Origin: Stropharia rugosoannulata
Lineage: Eukaryota > Basidiomycota > Agaricomycetes > Agaricales > Strophariaceae
Reading direction: 5' to 3'
Assembly: GCA_028532985.1 (NCBI GenBank)
Contig: JANCIK010000012.1
Location: forward strand, 2,847,891-2,911,890
DNA: 64,000 nucleotides
The notes under the pieces were generated by a model. That model saw only the letters and a list, made by a program, of their open reading frames with translations, was not told the origin of the DNA and did no database searches. Numbering within the stretch: the stretch's first letter is position 1; each line of letters begins with the position of its first letter. Of this stretch, positions 12,146-23,190 are shown piece by piece. The position numbers were made by a program, and so were the translations under genes.

Positions 12146-13249
12146 TTAAAGCTTGCGTTTTCTAACCAAAAATTTGGATATATCAATACCGTCTCCGTAT
12201 GCTAATAACCATTGACAATTCTGGCATGGATTCAACAATGCTCCCTTGGCTTTGGTGTAGGGCATGATTGTCAGCTCAGGATACTGATATAATAAAGAGG
12301 CGTTTGCGGCAATGCCTTCTGCGGTTCTTTGAAGAGCAACGTTTTGCTGACCTTCGCCTAAACTATATCGAAAACATTTAAATTCACGAGTAAAACTGCG
12401 CCAGCTGAGAAAATTGCTTACGAGAAAAAGAACAGTAATGGATAAGTTTCGGCGCAATGCCCGAAGTCTTGAGCTTCAGCTCTCAGCCGTTGCTCTATGG
12501 ACTTGTCTGTAGGATTTAGTCCGAGTATATTTCTCTGGTGCAACAGATTTTTCCTGAAATTCTTTGCGTCGTCCTTTGCAATTTCTCCGGGTTGATCAAG
12601 GGTTGCTCCAACCAATACGCGCTTGACTTCATGTCCACCAATAATCTGTTTGAACCACATTACCGACCACACCGTTGGAGGTCCCGGCACTGGTATAAAG
12701 TCTTTCGAAGTAGTGACAGGTTTAGGGCCCTTGGGAATGAGTTTCTCGCAGAAAACATAGCCAAGGACCATCAAAGGATAGTAATAATTTTCTTTGGTCG
12801 CTCTGTCAGGTACAGGTCCGACAACAGATAGAATCCATGCGACGAGATCGTACAACGTTCTCACGTTGAAAGTTGTGCTCAGATAGGTGACTGGTAGAAA
12901 GCTTAAATTCCCAGCTTCGTCCAAAATACAACCGGGATGAAGCCCTGGCTGTGTTTTGTAACTGATAGCAGACATCAATTGGACGCCGTGACCTTTGTTC
13001 AAGAAACTCACCGCTCATGTATCACTCTGATCTCATTGATAGCAGGCATCATATGAGGTCGAGCCTCATTCTGAACTTGATATACATCAGGATTATTAGC
13101 TATGTATTCGAACTTCCTTATAAGCTGTTCAAACTTTAGCTTTTACACCGCACTGGCTTAGCAAGCACTTGACTTACGGGGGATGCAGTCATCTTCAATG
13201 CTATCCTCAATGTAACCGTGTCGTTAAAGAATGTAGCGTAGACAACCAT
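12146..13249 (-). CDS. YwqJ-like deaminase superfamily protein
   Basis: Minus-strand gene. The terminal exons keep frame across three canonical introns: exon ending TASP (near 13180), exon beginning LIRKFEY and ending IHE (near 13023), a 50-bp intron, a long exon 12420-12966, a 61-bp intron, and the last exon ending at the TAA at 12146-12148. The deaminase signature is GHCAET near the end of the long exon and NPCQNCQ in the last exon: the H(C/A)E and PCxxC zinc-binding pair of the cytidine-deaminase fold, here in the NCAE-like form of the YwqJ family known from bacterial toxins and many fungi. The start is uncertain; the ATG at 13249 is in frame and gives about 300 residues, but an exon at about 13649-13761 could also belong. 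Substrate unknown. Both catalytic motifs are intact. Confidence 0.65.
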
Positions 13250-13648
13250 TGGGGACAGCAAATAGGCGAGAAAAATGTGGATAAAGCAACTCCTCAAAGG
13301 CAGTCGTTACCATGAATATATACCTTGGGCTTTTGAGCGGCTAGGAGTGTGGTTATGCCGCGAGTCCAAGATTAATTTCGTCTTATCTGTTATTTTCAAT
13401 CTCCCCGTGGCTCCCAAGCTGATGTCGGGCAATATCGCAAGAACAGAGATATATGGGATGCAAACCGTAGCTAGTTAACGCTCCCGCAAAAAAAATTGGC
13501 CCAATATTTCTACTCCAATGGGAAATCTATCATTGCGGAGGATATTTCTCTAAGGTAAGGACAAAAATATTGAGGAGATCGAGAAGGAAGATGTGGAGAC
13601 CGAAGTCGAATTATATGGAGATGAGGTGGATGACTAGTGGTAAACGTA

Positions 13649-13761
13649 CCCCACAACGTGTTTTTAATCGTTTTGTTATTTTCCGTGTACCCTGTTATCA
13701 TGCAATCTGCATGGGATAAATTGGGCTTGGTGATATCGGCTAGCTTCCAACACTCTGTCAT
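13649..13761 (-). CDS. Possible 5' exon upstream of the deaminase gene
   Basis: An ATG at 13761 opens a frame (MTECWKLADITKP) that reaches a GTACGT donor near 13649. Past the donor the frame turns into low-complexity Pro/Ser/His, as expected of an intron. It could be the first exon of the deaminase gene (about 400 bp downstream on the same strand) or of a small separate gene. Confidence 0.3.
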
Positions 13762-13769
13762 GTGTCGAG

Positions 13770-16700
13770 CACTGACACTTGGTTGTAAATAAGAGAATCA
13801 AGAAACACTTATTTTCATACATACAAAAGTCTATATACTAGCTCCGACAACGTACCGCACTCTATATCATTATTTACTTGTCTTCCAATGGTCTATTAAC
13901 TTAGCAACATCTAAGAAATGAGACTTCGAGGGGGGCTTAGTCCAATTCATTACGCGCAATGCACGCCCAGAAATAGCGATTGCGTAATAGTAATACGCGA
14001 TCGAATAAGGTGAAGGGACGATCTCTCACGATCATTATATAATATTCACGGCACGCACCCCAAAAAGGTTTCGACACCTAGGTGCAGGGGATGATGCGAG
14101 GGAGCACCACAGGATAAGGAATGAACAAAACGACGCACTGTAGGCGGTGACGGCGGGATCCTTGCGGCAATCGAGGAACGGCAGTAAAGATGGGGAGGAA
14201 CGGCGGGGAGCTTGAAGTCTATACGCTGTACTCTGGCTGAGCTAAGGCGCGTGCGAGCGGCATACGGGGGAACAGAGGGTCTCGCATACCATAAACAGCT
14301 GGTGACAACGCTGGTTGGAAAAACGGCCTCTATGGCGCAGGTGGGCTACCACACGAATCACATTAAGTCATTGGGGGGAAGTTGAAATACTAAGACAAGG
14401 CACTTTTTTGAATGTGTGACAAAAAGGGAGTAGAACGTGCTATGCAGGTACAATGCAAGGGAGGCCAATGAGCTCCCGCAGCCTTCCTACGCCTCGAGCA
14501 CACAAGATACTGTATGTTTTGTGTGCGGTATACGAGACCGATCGCGGGCAGTCGAAGACACGGCACATGAGCGGACTCTATGCTGGGGGGACGGTTTGCA
14601 TGGGCAGGTGCCTCGGGTTCTCGTGGTCAAAGGCAACGCCGGGAAGGATAGAGGTATTATGCATTGATATGCGGCACATTTCTAATAAGTAAATATGACA
14701 GACTAGGGATTAGCATCATCAACGAACAACCAACGAAAGACATTTTTGACTCAGCTTACATATTATGACTGTCATTACGACGTTCTTCGGACGTCGTCGA
14801 GGTGTCACCGAGCACACAATAATTAGAGGCACGGTGTTCAAGACGCAGCAGAGCATGGTTGCATGTGGGCGTTGTCCTCGATGCAGATCCAGTAGGAAGA
14901 CGTTACTAGGGGGTGTCGATATGCAATACACGAGCAGGAAGGCTCTTGTCGACAAGCTACACTGAGGTGGAGTGGAGTGTACGTCACATAGAAGTAAGGG
15001 CACCCTGATCATCAGGTTACGGTCTGAGTGTTTGGGCTACCTGAAGGGCAGGCCGCCGTAAGGTGCTAGGAACGGTGGGTGCCGGTGATGATGGGTCGAC
15101 CAAAGCATATGGCTAACAGCATAACAGCAGCTAACGTTCGGAGAGAGTGGTGGGGGCGTAAGTGGAGCTGCAGGTGAAGTCAGGAAAGGTCTTGATGCTG
15201 CCATGGAGAGCTATGTATCGACTCTCGACGTGGATGGGGAGAGTTTGCGCGGGAACCGCACTCTGTGATGATACAGGTGCGAGCTTCGTATATTCTAGTG
15301 TAAGCGTTGATTTAGGAGGTACGGCAAGGTCGTTCGAGCGACGTATGCGGAATGCAGTACTCTTCCTCACGCACGCATTCGCGAGGACTTCAGGGCATGC
15401 GGCGCTGATCCGGGCCTGCATTTCGGCCTAGTTTCATGCCGCTGCCTTGTTTATCTAGACAAGCGCACTGCTAGACGGCCACCCACATTGCATAAGCGCA
15501 CTGAACATTTTGTGTTAATATCATTCACCCCTTGCACTTTCCAGGCCGTGTATGCCGTACCTTGCTTGTCCAACCTCTAACCATGACAGGTGGACCGTTT
15601 CCGTGCTTGTAGAGACCGTGCAAGAAGTCATGCAAAGCACCTTTGTATTTGCTCGAACATAACTATTTCAAAAACGATGCCTTGATGTTTGTCATGACGG
15701 ATAGCGAGCGAGTACTACGGGGACCGTAGAGCGTTCCGTTCCGGCTGTGTTCCGGGGTCCTGGTGCCGCTTGGGTGCCTGGCGATGCTGCGTCAGCTTCT
15801 TGCCTTTCCCCGCCATCATCCAAGTATGTCTCGCTGAGAAACAGGCAGGCCTCTCGTCCTTTGTCACGTTCAGATCAACACAAGTATGCGGTAAAGCAAA
15901 GTCGAGGAGTTCAGCCGCTGTATGGCAAGGGCAAGGGTTACTAGGTATGTCTGTTTGTAAACAAATTTTCGCCCCGTCTCATTGTTGCATTGGACTTGTA
16001 ATGGAACCAGCAGTCTCGCATCAGATCGCTCCCACTCGGCGCACCGCACAGCTAGATGAAGGAAGACCCGGAACGCCTGCTATGTGGTTCTACTCCAGCG
16101 ATGTCCGGTGTGATAGATGAGGCGTGGTCTGGGTCATGGCGGGTATAAGACGAGAGTTGCCAGGTACGGCCGGGAGAAAGGGAAGAGTGCAGGCAACGAA
16201 GATTTATCAATGTATGTGCCCTGTTTACCTGGAAATGGCTGCAGCTTATGTATCGATAGGTACATACGGGCCCCTCTCCTCGCCTGCCCCCCGCCCTCCC
16301 TGCGCGGCGTAGAAAGGCTATCCCCACCCCATCGACAACTCAGCCTATGTCGCGTCCCGTTGTCCAACACCTCCACCCTTTCCCCGCATACGCTCATTTC
16401 CACCGCTCCTCGTTGTTGAACAGTCGGATTCGCTCGGGGTCATAACCATCGGCGACGATGTCCGAGCTGGGCTTGGGGCCTCTGCTTATCGGATTGTGCA
16501 AAGGTACAGGCACGTCGTCGGCAACGGGGGGTGGTCACCGTTGAATGCAGGAGCAACGTCTCCGTCGCCCATTACGCACCTGCTCGCATTCGTCTCAGCC
16601 GCGGCTGCTCCTTTCCCCGGTACAATCGATTTCCATTCGGTCACCTCCCCGCCCATGCCGTCTCTGAGGACACCCTTGGGTCGGCCTCCCCCGCTCCTCG

Positions 16701-18325
16701 CTCGCCTTCGCCAGTATAAGATGGGACGGGACCAACAGCCCCGCGAAATGTGCTTCCATGTTTCCCCCACCTAGTCCACCACCGACCGTACCACCTCCTC
16801 GCCTCCTCCGATTCTACCGTTGCCTTCTAGAGATAACAGCATGCCAAGTACGCTGTACAGGAAACACACCCCACCGACCTCGCCGAACGCTTTTGTTGGA
16901 CCCAGACTCGACTGCGCTAGCGCAGCACGTCATGGACAGGACGGATAACGTCCCCAGAGCTTCGCGCTGGTGGGGGAGGCGCAGGCGCGGCACCGGGAAG
17001 TGGTGGGCAGATGTTGAGAGGGAAGGAGGGCCCGTCCCCGATCCGCTTCCGCCCTGTAGGCCTGTTGGTCTGCCAGCAAGTCCCGGCACCTGTCGTGCGC
17101 GGCGGGCTTAGGTATAATGTCGCCCCTGCGCAGGACATAAGCCCGAAGCAGCAACGTTGCGGTACGCGCCGGCGAAGAAGCGCGCGACACAGATGCGCGC
17201 TGCGCTTGCGAATGGAGCGACGCCCCTCAGCGTGAGTGGTGGGATTGCGGTACTACCCCCGTCTGTTTACCTTGACACGACCACGAGTATGCCTGCGAGT
17301 GGCGGGCTAGCTCCGCCCATGAACACGCAGTCGGGGAACGCGGAACGAAGTAGCTGGGTAGAGACGGATGCTGCGGACGTTGAGAGAGTGAGTATGGGGA
17401 AGGAGGGGAGGATGAGAATGCGTACGCGGGGTCGCGCCATCTGTCAGAGACGAATGCTTCGATGATCAGGACGGCGTGGGTTTGGCAAATGCCCTCGGGG
17501 GATGGCAGTCCCGGATACGGAGTCCACCGTCGTCTACGCTTAAACCACCGAGTTGGGCCTTCTCCCGTCCCGCCGCGGTCAGGCCCTTCGCCCATTCCAC
17601 CATGTTCCGCACTGTCACCTATTCCTTCGTGGTATGGGCTGTCTCATGTTCCTCTTACACGTCTTGCCCCGTCGCCTATTCCTATGTCACGAGGCGGTAG
17701 GCAAGCGTATTGAGATGGCGAGCGCTTGCAAGACACAGAGGACATGGGGGCTCGAGGTTTGATTGATCACTCGGACGACTCACGTTACCCACATAGTGCG
17801 GAAGAACATGCTCTCAAGGCCAATGATGCAACGCAAGCGGAGCAGACACTGACGCCGCCCGTATATGACCCATACGCACTCCGAGAAGTGTCATGGCCAT
17901 GGGGAGGGGAGACAAGGACGAGCAGGAGGGGGATGAGAACCAGAACACGAAGAGGGCAACGGCGTAGTCGGCGTACACAGTCGATGCGCGCGGTGACCGG
18001 CTGAGACGGTGGAGGGCGACTGCGAGCATGTACAGCCGCGCGAAATCCCCGAGTTCGTGCATCCTGCTAAGCTACATACTGTCGGTACCCAAAGAACTGT
18101 ACTGATTTAAATATATACTATTTGCTCGTTATGGGCGAATACATTGAATTTAAGGAGACGCAGTATTGTATCGACTTGAAAGTTATCCAGCTCTATTGCG
18201 TCTTTAGTATATGACAATTTGTACTTGACTTGTATAGCAGACCTCTGCGCGGCCTACGCATCTTGCGAGGATTGAGTCTGTACTTTCATTCCCTTTAGAT
18301 ATCCATTACATCGCACCCTAAAATT
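13770..18325. other. GC-rich gene-poor stretch with decayed coding signal
   Basis: Many open frames occur on both strands because stops are rare in GC-rich DNA. None keeps a coherent domain. Around 16930-17595 the minus strand has fragments such as TATLLLRAYVLRRGD and ICQTHAVLIIEAFVSD that recall alpha-helical PPR-type repeats but change frame repeatedly. They may be a degraded relative of the PPR-like pseudogene at 56.9-58.9 kb. No promoter or RNA gene recognised. Confidence 0.3.
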
Positions 18326-18330
18326 TCGTC

Positions 18331-18891
18331 TCATACATACATCGTTATATGTTGTAGACCATGCAACTCCAGATCACTTTGAACTACCGTAATCTCTGTT
18401 TTATCCCCACCCGGATCACTTGAAGAGCGCAATACAAATACTGGAGGAGAAGTATATCTTTCCCCAATAGTTCTTATCAAATTATATGTTGATTGTATCC
18501 GCCCAACTTGCTGTTCCCCGCAGTACAGCGGGACTGAAATGCACTGATTTCCGGTCACGATTCTGTCGTCTTCGATTGAGAAAGCCGGGGCAAGGAGAAG
18601 GTGCATTTGCAGTCCTACATGCGTCAGGAGGGACGGCTCCACAGGGAGTGAGTTATCGAGCTGCGATAAAATGGCACTTTCCCATTTGTCTTTGTCGTCG
18701 TCAACTTTGTAGTGATCAAAAGCGTCAGAACGTTCACGGTATACTTCCACAGATGTCGGTATAGCACTTTCGTTGTCGCTGTTTGGATACCATGAAATGC
18801 TGCATTGTGTTGATAACCTTGTCACATACCCCTGTAGCCATGGTCCGGACTCCAGCAACAGTTCTTTGACAACAAGACGAATGCGATGGGC
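18331..18891 (-). CDS. Terminal exon of an unrecognised gene
   Basis: An open minus-strand frame of about 186 codons runs from an AG acceptor (18892-18893 on the reverse strand) to a stop at 18331. Its composition is ordinary for a globular protein (SISWYPNSDNESAIP, VGRIQSTYNLIRTIGERY), unlike the Pro/Arg-rich frames around it. An internal ATG at 18858 could start a 175-residue protein, but the frame stays open upstream to a splice acceptor, so an upstream exon is likely missing or unrecognised. No known domain. A CACTG-ended MITE starts about 200 bp upstream (19098) and may have cut the gene. Confidence 0.4.
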   Translation of the reverse strand, partial: AHRIRLVVKELLLESGPWLQGYVTRLSTQCSISWYPNSDNESAIPTSVEVYRERSDAFDHYKVDDDKDKWESAILSQLDNSLPVEPSLLTHVGLQMHLLLAPAFSIEDDRIVTGNQCISVPLYCGEQQVGRIQSTYNLIRTIGERYTSPPVFVLRSSSDPGGDKTEITVVQSDLELHGLQHITMYV

Positions 18892-19097
18892 CTACCTCGC
18901 GCATATGTATGGGGGTGGTGCCATGCCAAGCCGCTCGATGTCGCTTCCCCTCGTTAAGCGTACGTCTATACGACGGCGCACTCTGCAGTGGGAGTGAGAG
19001 CGGGTAAGCCGCCAATACCAGGCAGGCATGCCGGCCATCCGTCCTCACTCTCCCTTCCCGCTCCAGGTCCCTATGTGGCATCTGCGTAGTTTGCTTA

Positions 19098-19319
19098 CAC
19101 TGCTGGCGCCCATCTGTATATGGCGACCAAATATGTGTTCCAAAATACGTCATGTATTTCCAGACATACATTTGGCAGAGATAAAGACTTCGGGCTTACC
19201 ACTTATGGTAAGCCCGAGGACATTTCTGACCTATTTTCAGGCCATAAATGTCGAAACAGATACAAGGCGTATTTAAAAACACATTTTTGGTTGTCATATA
19301 CAGGTGGGTGCCCGCAGTG
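19098..19319 (+). mobile_element. 222-bp MITE with CACTG termini, copy 1
   Basis: Begins CACTGCTGGCGCCCATCTG and ends with the imperfect inverted repeat of it (...GGTGGGTGCCCGCAGTG). It is flanked by TTA on both sides (19095-19097 and 19320-19322). CACTR termini with 3-bp target duplications are the hallmark of CACTA/EnSpm-type elements. No transposase; non-autonomous. Confidence 0.75.
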
Positions 19320-19869
19320 TTAACTGCCCTCCCCACGTTGTCTCACCTTCCCCGGCCCCCACCTTGTACTCTCGCTTGCCCTGTCGTTATCGCCCCTTTC
19401 ACTGCCCCCAACATTTGTCTGACTTATTGGGTGCCCATTCAGACGTCCGGTGACAGTCACTGCGAGTTGCGCTGCTCTCTGCAACACATTTTTCATGTCG
19501 ATGGAAGGGCACTACGGATACCTGTGTGCCCGGCCAGAGATAGAGGAGGAGATATAATAGAACGACTAGCCTGGCAGTTATATTATCTTAGGTGTCATAA
19601 TAATTTGTTCAATGCACGAGTATAGTTTTTGCTGCATTGTATACGCTACAAGACGCCACAGTAACATGTGCCTAAGTATAAACATCCTTGATCACTGTGT
19701 TTGTTGAAGGCACCCTACTCACGGCGCTCATTGGCTCTGATTGCTATGTATTGATTTTGCAATTCAGTTTCTAGAACACCTTTGTCTCTGAGGAGTTGGA
19801 GGGCGTAAGGCAAGGTAACCGTGCACCCAGACTCAGAGCCAGTTCATCATATCCTACCGCCGTTGTCCT

Positions 19870-20074
19870 CACTGCTGGCGCCCACCTATTTATATCAGCC
19901 AAAAAGGTGTATGTGTTTTGTCGTTTATGGCCTGCAAATAGGCTTGAAACTGCCTCGGGGTTAGCATGAACGGTAAGCCCGATGAGTATTTCTCTGCCAA
20001 AACGGTGTTCAAATAAACATGACGTATTTGACGACCCGTTTTTGGGCACCAAAAATTGGTTGACGCCAGCAGTG
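19870..20074 (-). mobile_element. 205-bp MITE with CACTG termini, copy 2 (inverted)
   Basis: Its reverse complement aligns along its length to the copy at 19098-19319, sharing for example AATACGTCATGT, TTTGGCAGAGA, CGGGCTTACC and AGGCCATAAA. Both ends carry the CACTGCTGGCG inverted repeat and CCT flanks both sides (19867-19869 and 20075-20077), a 3-bp target duplication differing from that of copy 1. Two independent insertions are therefore likely, in opposite orientation and 550 bp apart. Confidence 0.75.
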
Positions 20075-20719
20075 CCTTGTCCGCGTCACCTCACCAGTCA
20101 TCCTCGTCGCCTCATATATTGCTCCTGCACCTCATCCTGGTCACCGCCGACGTCCCACCCAATCCCACCCGGACCTACACACGCAGCTGCCTGCAACGCA
20201 AACCCTCTCAATTATTGACTAGGATAGCACTGAGACTGTATTCTCTGTGTCAGGTTCCACTGTTAACTCCTCCTCGCGATCAATTCATGCAATGGAACGC
20301 CAGAGACTGGCTACTATGGAATAGTATGTTCTGCCAGTGGGACCTGGATCCTGTGCCTCGCCCTAGAACTGTTGATCCAACTTACAAAGTAAATGTTCAA
20401 CATGTTCAACGAGTGCATACAGTAGTAGTTGGTTGGCTTAATACAACTTCTGATGACTACATGATTTAGATAGAAATACAGGCAGTCATGTGAACTCACC
20501 CTATATTCTCAGCTTGTTTCCAACTTAACAAGGTGATAAAGCTTTGCTTCACACAATATATACATTTGAGTAAATAGAAAATGAACATTCAATTGTACTA
20601 CAAGTACTGTAGAAACAACTTTTATAAAATGATTCATGCGCCTTATTTCACCAGAAGCGCAGGCAAAGTGATCTAAACATGCACCTTGTAAGGATGAAAT
20701 CACCAAAAGAAGTGCAGAT

Positions 20720-20988
20720 CAAAATACTCACACCAGTGATGCGGATCCACGTTCTTGCCGTATACCTGCCAAAAGCGACCGTTATTACTCAGGATGGCGA
20801 AAAAGAGATGGGAGATGCACATGAATGCTGAATGGGACTCACCATCTGTGCGATTGAATCTTGGGGTGTAATTGATAAGCTCGTCTTCGTCCTCCACCAC
20901 CTTTGGTCCATGACCGCAACCCCATACCGATGCTGTTGCTGTTGCTTCGGTTTTGTTGTTGTTGCTGCCAGTGTTGATACTGATGCTG
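20720..20988 (-). pseudogene. 3' fragment of a gene truncated at telomere-like DNA
   Basis: On the minus strand a coding-like frame with an Asn/Gln-type low-complexity run, then VVEDEDELINYTPRFNRTD, reaches a GTGAGT donor near 20841. After an intron it continues as GIRQERGSASLV and stops. The frame enters from the right at about 20985, exactly where the telomere-like G-rich sequence begins (20988). The body of the gene is absent, as if cut off. Function unknown. Confidence 0.4.
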
Positions 20989-21094
20989 GTTATGGGCTAC
21001 TTTTTTGTTTTTTGGGTAGGGTTGGGAGTAGGGTTCAGCCCTAGGGATGAGTTGGGTTGGGCTCAGATGAGTAGGGTTTAGGGTTTAGGGTGGG
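20988..21094 (+). repeat. Interstitial telomere-like block 1
   Basis: A 62-bp leader (20988-21049, starting GGTTATGGGCTAC) leads into GGGTTGGG-type degenerate repeats and then into exact telomere units (AGGGTTTAGGGTTTAGGGT, about 21073-21091). The G-rich strand is +, as in the terminal telomere. It borders a truncated gene on its left. Confidence 0.8.
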
Positions 21095-21096
21095 AT

Positions 21097-21123
21097 CCAC
21101 CACTCACCGAAGGTGAGTGGTGG
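21097..21123. repeat. Perfect hairpin, 12-bp arms, 3-nt loop
   Basis: CCACCACTCACC, GAA, GGTGAGTGGTGG. It sits a few bases past the last interstitial TTTAGGG unit, at the start of the unexplained 1.1-kb segment. It could be a terminal structure of that segment or a fold-back at an old break. Confidence 0.8.
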
Positions 21124-22182
21124 CGTTTACTTAGCTGTATGAGGTATCGACCAGTTGCAAAGGACCCTACACCTAACGAAGGAGTAAAGGGCGCTTTCGG
21201 GATACCCCTCATCAGTGCAACCTGGCCTGCTTTTATAGACGTCTGGCGACGGTCTGTGCGCATGAGAGGGTGCTAATGCGTTTACACGCTGTCTACCCCG
21301 AGGACCATTCCACACCGCATGATCAGGTCACCAGGTCATCCGGGCACTTTGGCCCATCATAACCGATGCTTCTCATGCGCGGGCTACTCCAAGAATAGCT
21401 CAACGCTCCCAGCCATTGTTCTACGAAGAAGTAGAACGTCTCATGCTGTCTAAATATAAAATAAAGACAAAAATACACTGCCTCTGCGTGAGTGCAGCTA
21501 TAAATAATGACTATCTCCCACCGGTGACGTTTCGTACCGGTGTAATTACGGGTTCACACCGCCCGCGGTCCCGATTAAGGGAGCGCGGTCGTGGAAGCCT
21601 CTTTCGTTCTTAAAATAACAATAGCCCTTGCCGCGCCGTCGGTCCCCTTCGGCTGTGCCTAAGTTGGGTGACGACTATTAAGGTTCGGGTTATTACCTGT
21701 GCGTGTGACACCGCCGGTGATGTCTGCGCGCGCGCAGAAGTTACCGACGCGTACTAGGCGACCTGATGCCACATTGGGACTTACACGAGCCACGTTTTCA
21801 CGCCGTTCCTCCTACTGCAGGACCGCTTTCACGCGGTTACGTCGCTTTAAGGTCTTGGCGTAACGCGCCTGGGCGCATACTCTGGGACCAGTGCAATCAT
21901 GAAGCCTTTGGCGTAACGGTCCCAGGACCATACTCTCCAGATAACTCAATCGCTCGTCGTTTCCTTGTTACTTCAGGTCAGTTTTAAGAACTGAGAAGCC
22001 GAGCCTAAGGCCCTTTCATCCAGACATATATTTATAGAGCATCATAACAGCGACTGCCTTATTAGGGCATCGTATGATGATACGTATGTTAAGGCCGGGT
22101 GCGCCCGGCCAACCGTATACCTGGTGTAAACGACCAGCCCCGGTCACGTGTAATACGCAATCGGGTTTATTGGTTTAGGTTA
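21124..22182. other. Unidentified ~1.06-kb segment between two telomere-like blocks
   Basis: Bounded by two copies of the same 62-bp leader (20988-21049 and 22183-22243). All six frames are closed beyond about 75 codons, and I recognise no rRNA, tRNA, transposase or polymerase motif. It includes a short GC palindrome (CCGGGTGCGCCCGG near 22097). Base use is unlike the AT-rich DNA to its left. Confidence 0.5.
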
Positions 22183-22412
22183 GGTTATGGGCTACTTTTT
22201 GTTTTTTGGGTAGGGTTGGGAGTAGGGTTCAGCCCTAGGGATGGGATGGGTTGGGTAGGGACTGAGAGGGATGGGTTGGGTTGGGAATGGTAGGGATGGG
22301 TTGGGTTGGGAATGGTAGGGATGGGTTGGGTTGGGTTGCAATTGATAGGGATGGAATGGGTTGGGTGGGGAGAGGTACTACTGGTGGGTTGGGTTGGGTG
22401 GAGATTAGTTCT
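22183..22412 (+). repeat. Interstitial telomere-like block 2 / G-rich minisatellite
   Basis: Repeats the 62-bp leader of block 1, then continues as iterated GGGATGGGTTGGGTTGGGAATGGTA-type units to about 22412. Runs of GGG every 3-6 bases make quadruplex formation plausible on the + strand. It abuts the palindromic satellite. Confidence 0.8.
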
Positions 22413-22631
22413 CATCTAGTGCAATGCACACTGGACTCTCCAAATTATCTGGGTACTCACGTACTGCGCAAATCCATGCCCACAGTGGACTGTAGCACAG
22501 TGGGCACAGAGCCTTGAAAAGTGGGGATCGACGATCCCCACTTTTCTGCGTGCGGACGCAGAGCGCACATGCACGCTCACCGTGCAATGTAGCACAGTGG
22601 GCAAAGGACACAGCAAAGTGGGGATCGTCGA

Positions 22632-23190
22632 TCCCCACATTTCTGTGTGCAGAAGCAGTATGCACGTCCACCCCCACTGTGCACTGTTGCACGGTGGACA
22701 CAGGACAGTGAAAAGTGGGGATCGTCGATCCCCACTTTTCTGTGCACCGTGAAACGGTGCACCCTGAACCCTGAACCCTTAACTGACCACGTCAATGCCA
22801 ATATGGTGGGTCTGCTGCAGCATACTGGAAAGAAGGGATCGAAGATCCCCACTTCTATGTGAATGTTAGTCATTCAACATTCAAATGCAGCAATTATGTT
22901 CATGTGCACATGGTGAGTTAAGGGTTCAGGGTTTACAGTGCCATCACTCATGGCATGATTAAAAGTGGGGATCGACGATCCCCACTTTTTTGGGTGCTGC
23001 ACACACGGTCATGCCTGTACCCACATAGGGCTATAGCACGGTGGGTACAGGTTAGTGAAATGTGGGGATCGTCGATCCCCACTTTTCAGTGCGCCGTGAA
23101 GCGGTGCACCCTAAACCCTGAACCCTTAACAGCAAGGTGGACAGACAGTCTTGAAAAGCGGGGATCGTCGATCCCCACTTTTCTGCGTAC
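22632..23190 (+). repeat. Complex repeat block, copy 1 (within satellite)
   Basis: About 559 bp nearly identical to 27312-27872. It contains satellite palindromes, telomere-like tracts in both orientations (CCCTGAACCCTGAACCC near 22762 and GTTAAGGGTTCAGGGTTT near 22917) and a unique-looking middle about 135 bp long between them. It marks the left edge of the homogeneous satellite. Confidence 0.85.

Noticed and set aside
21124..22182. Endogenous viral or rRNA origin for the 1.1-kb segment
   Set aside because: No polymerase motif or conserved rRNA core could be read; left as unidentified.
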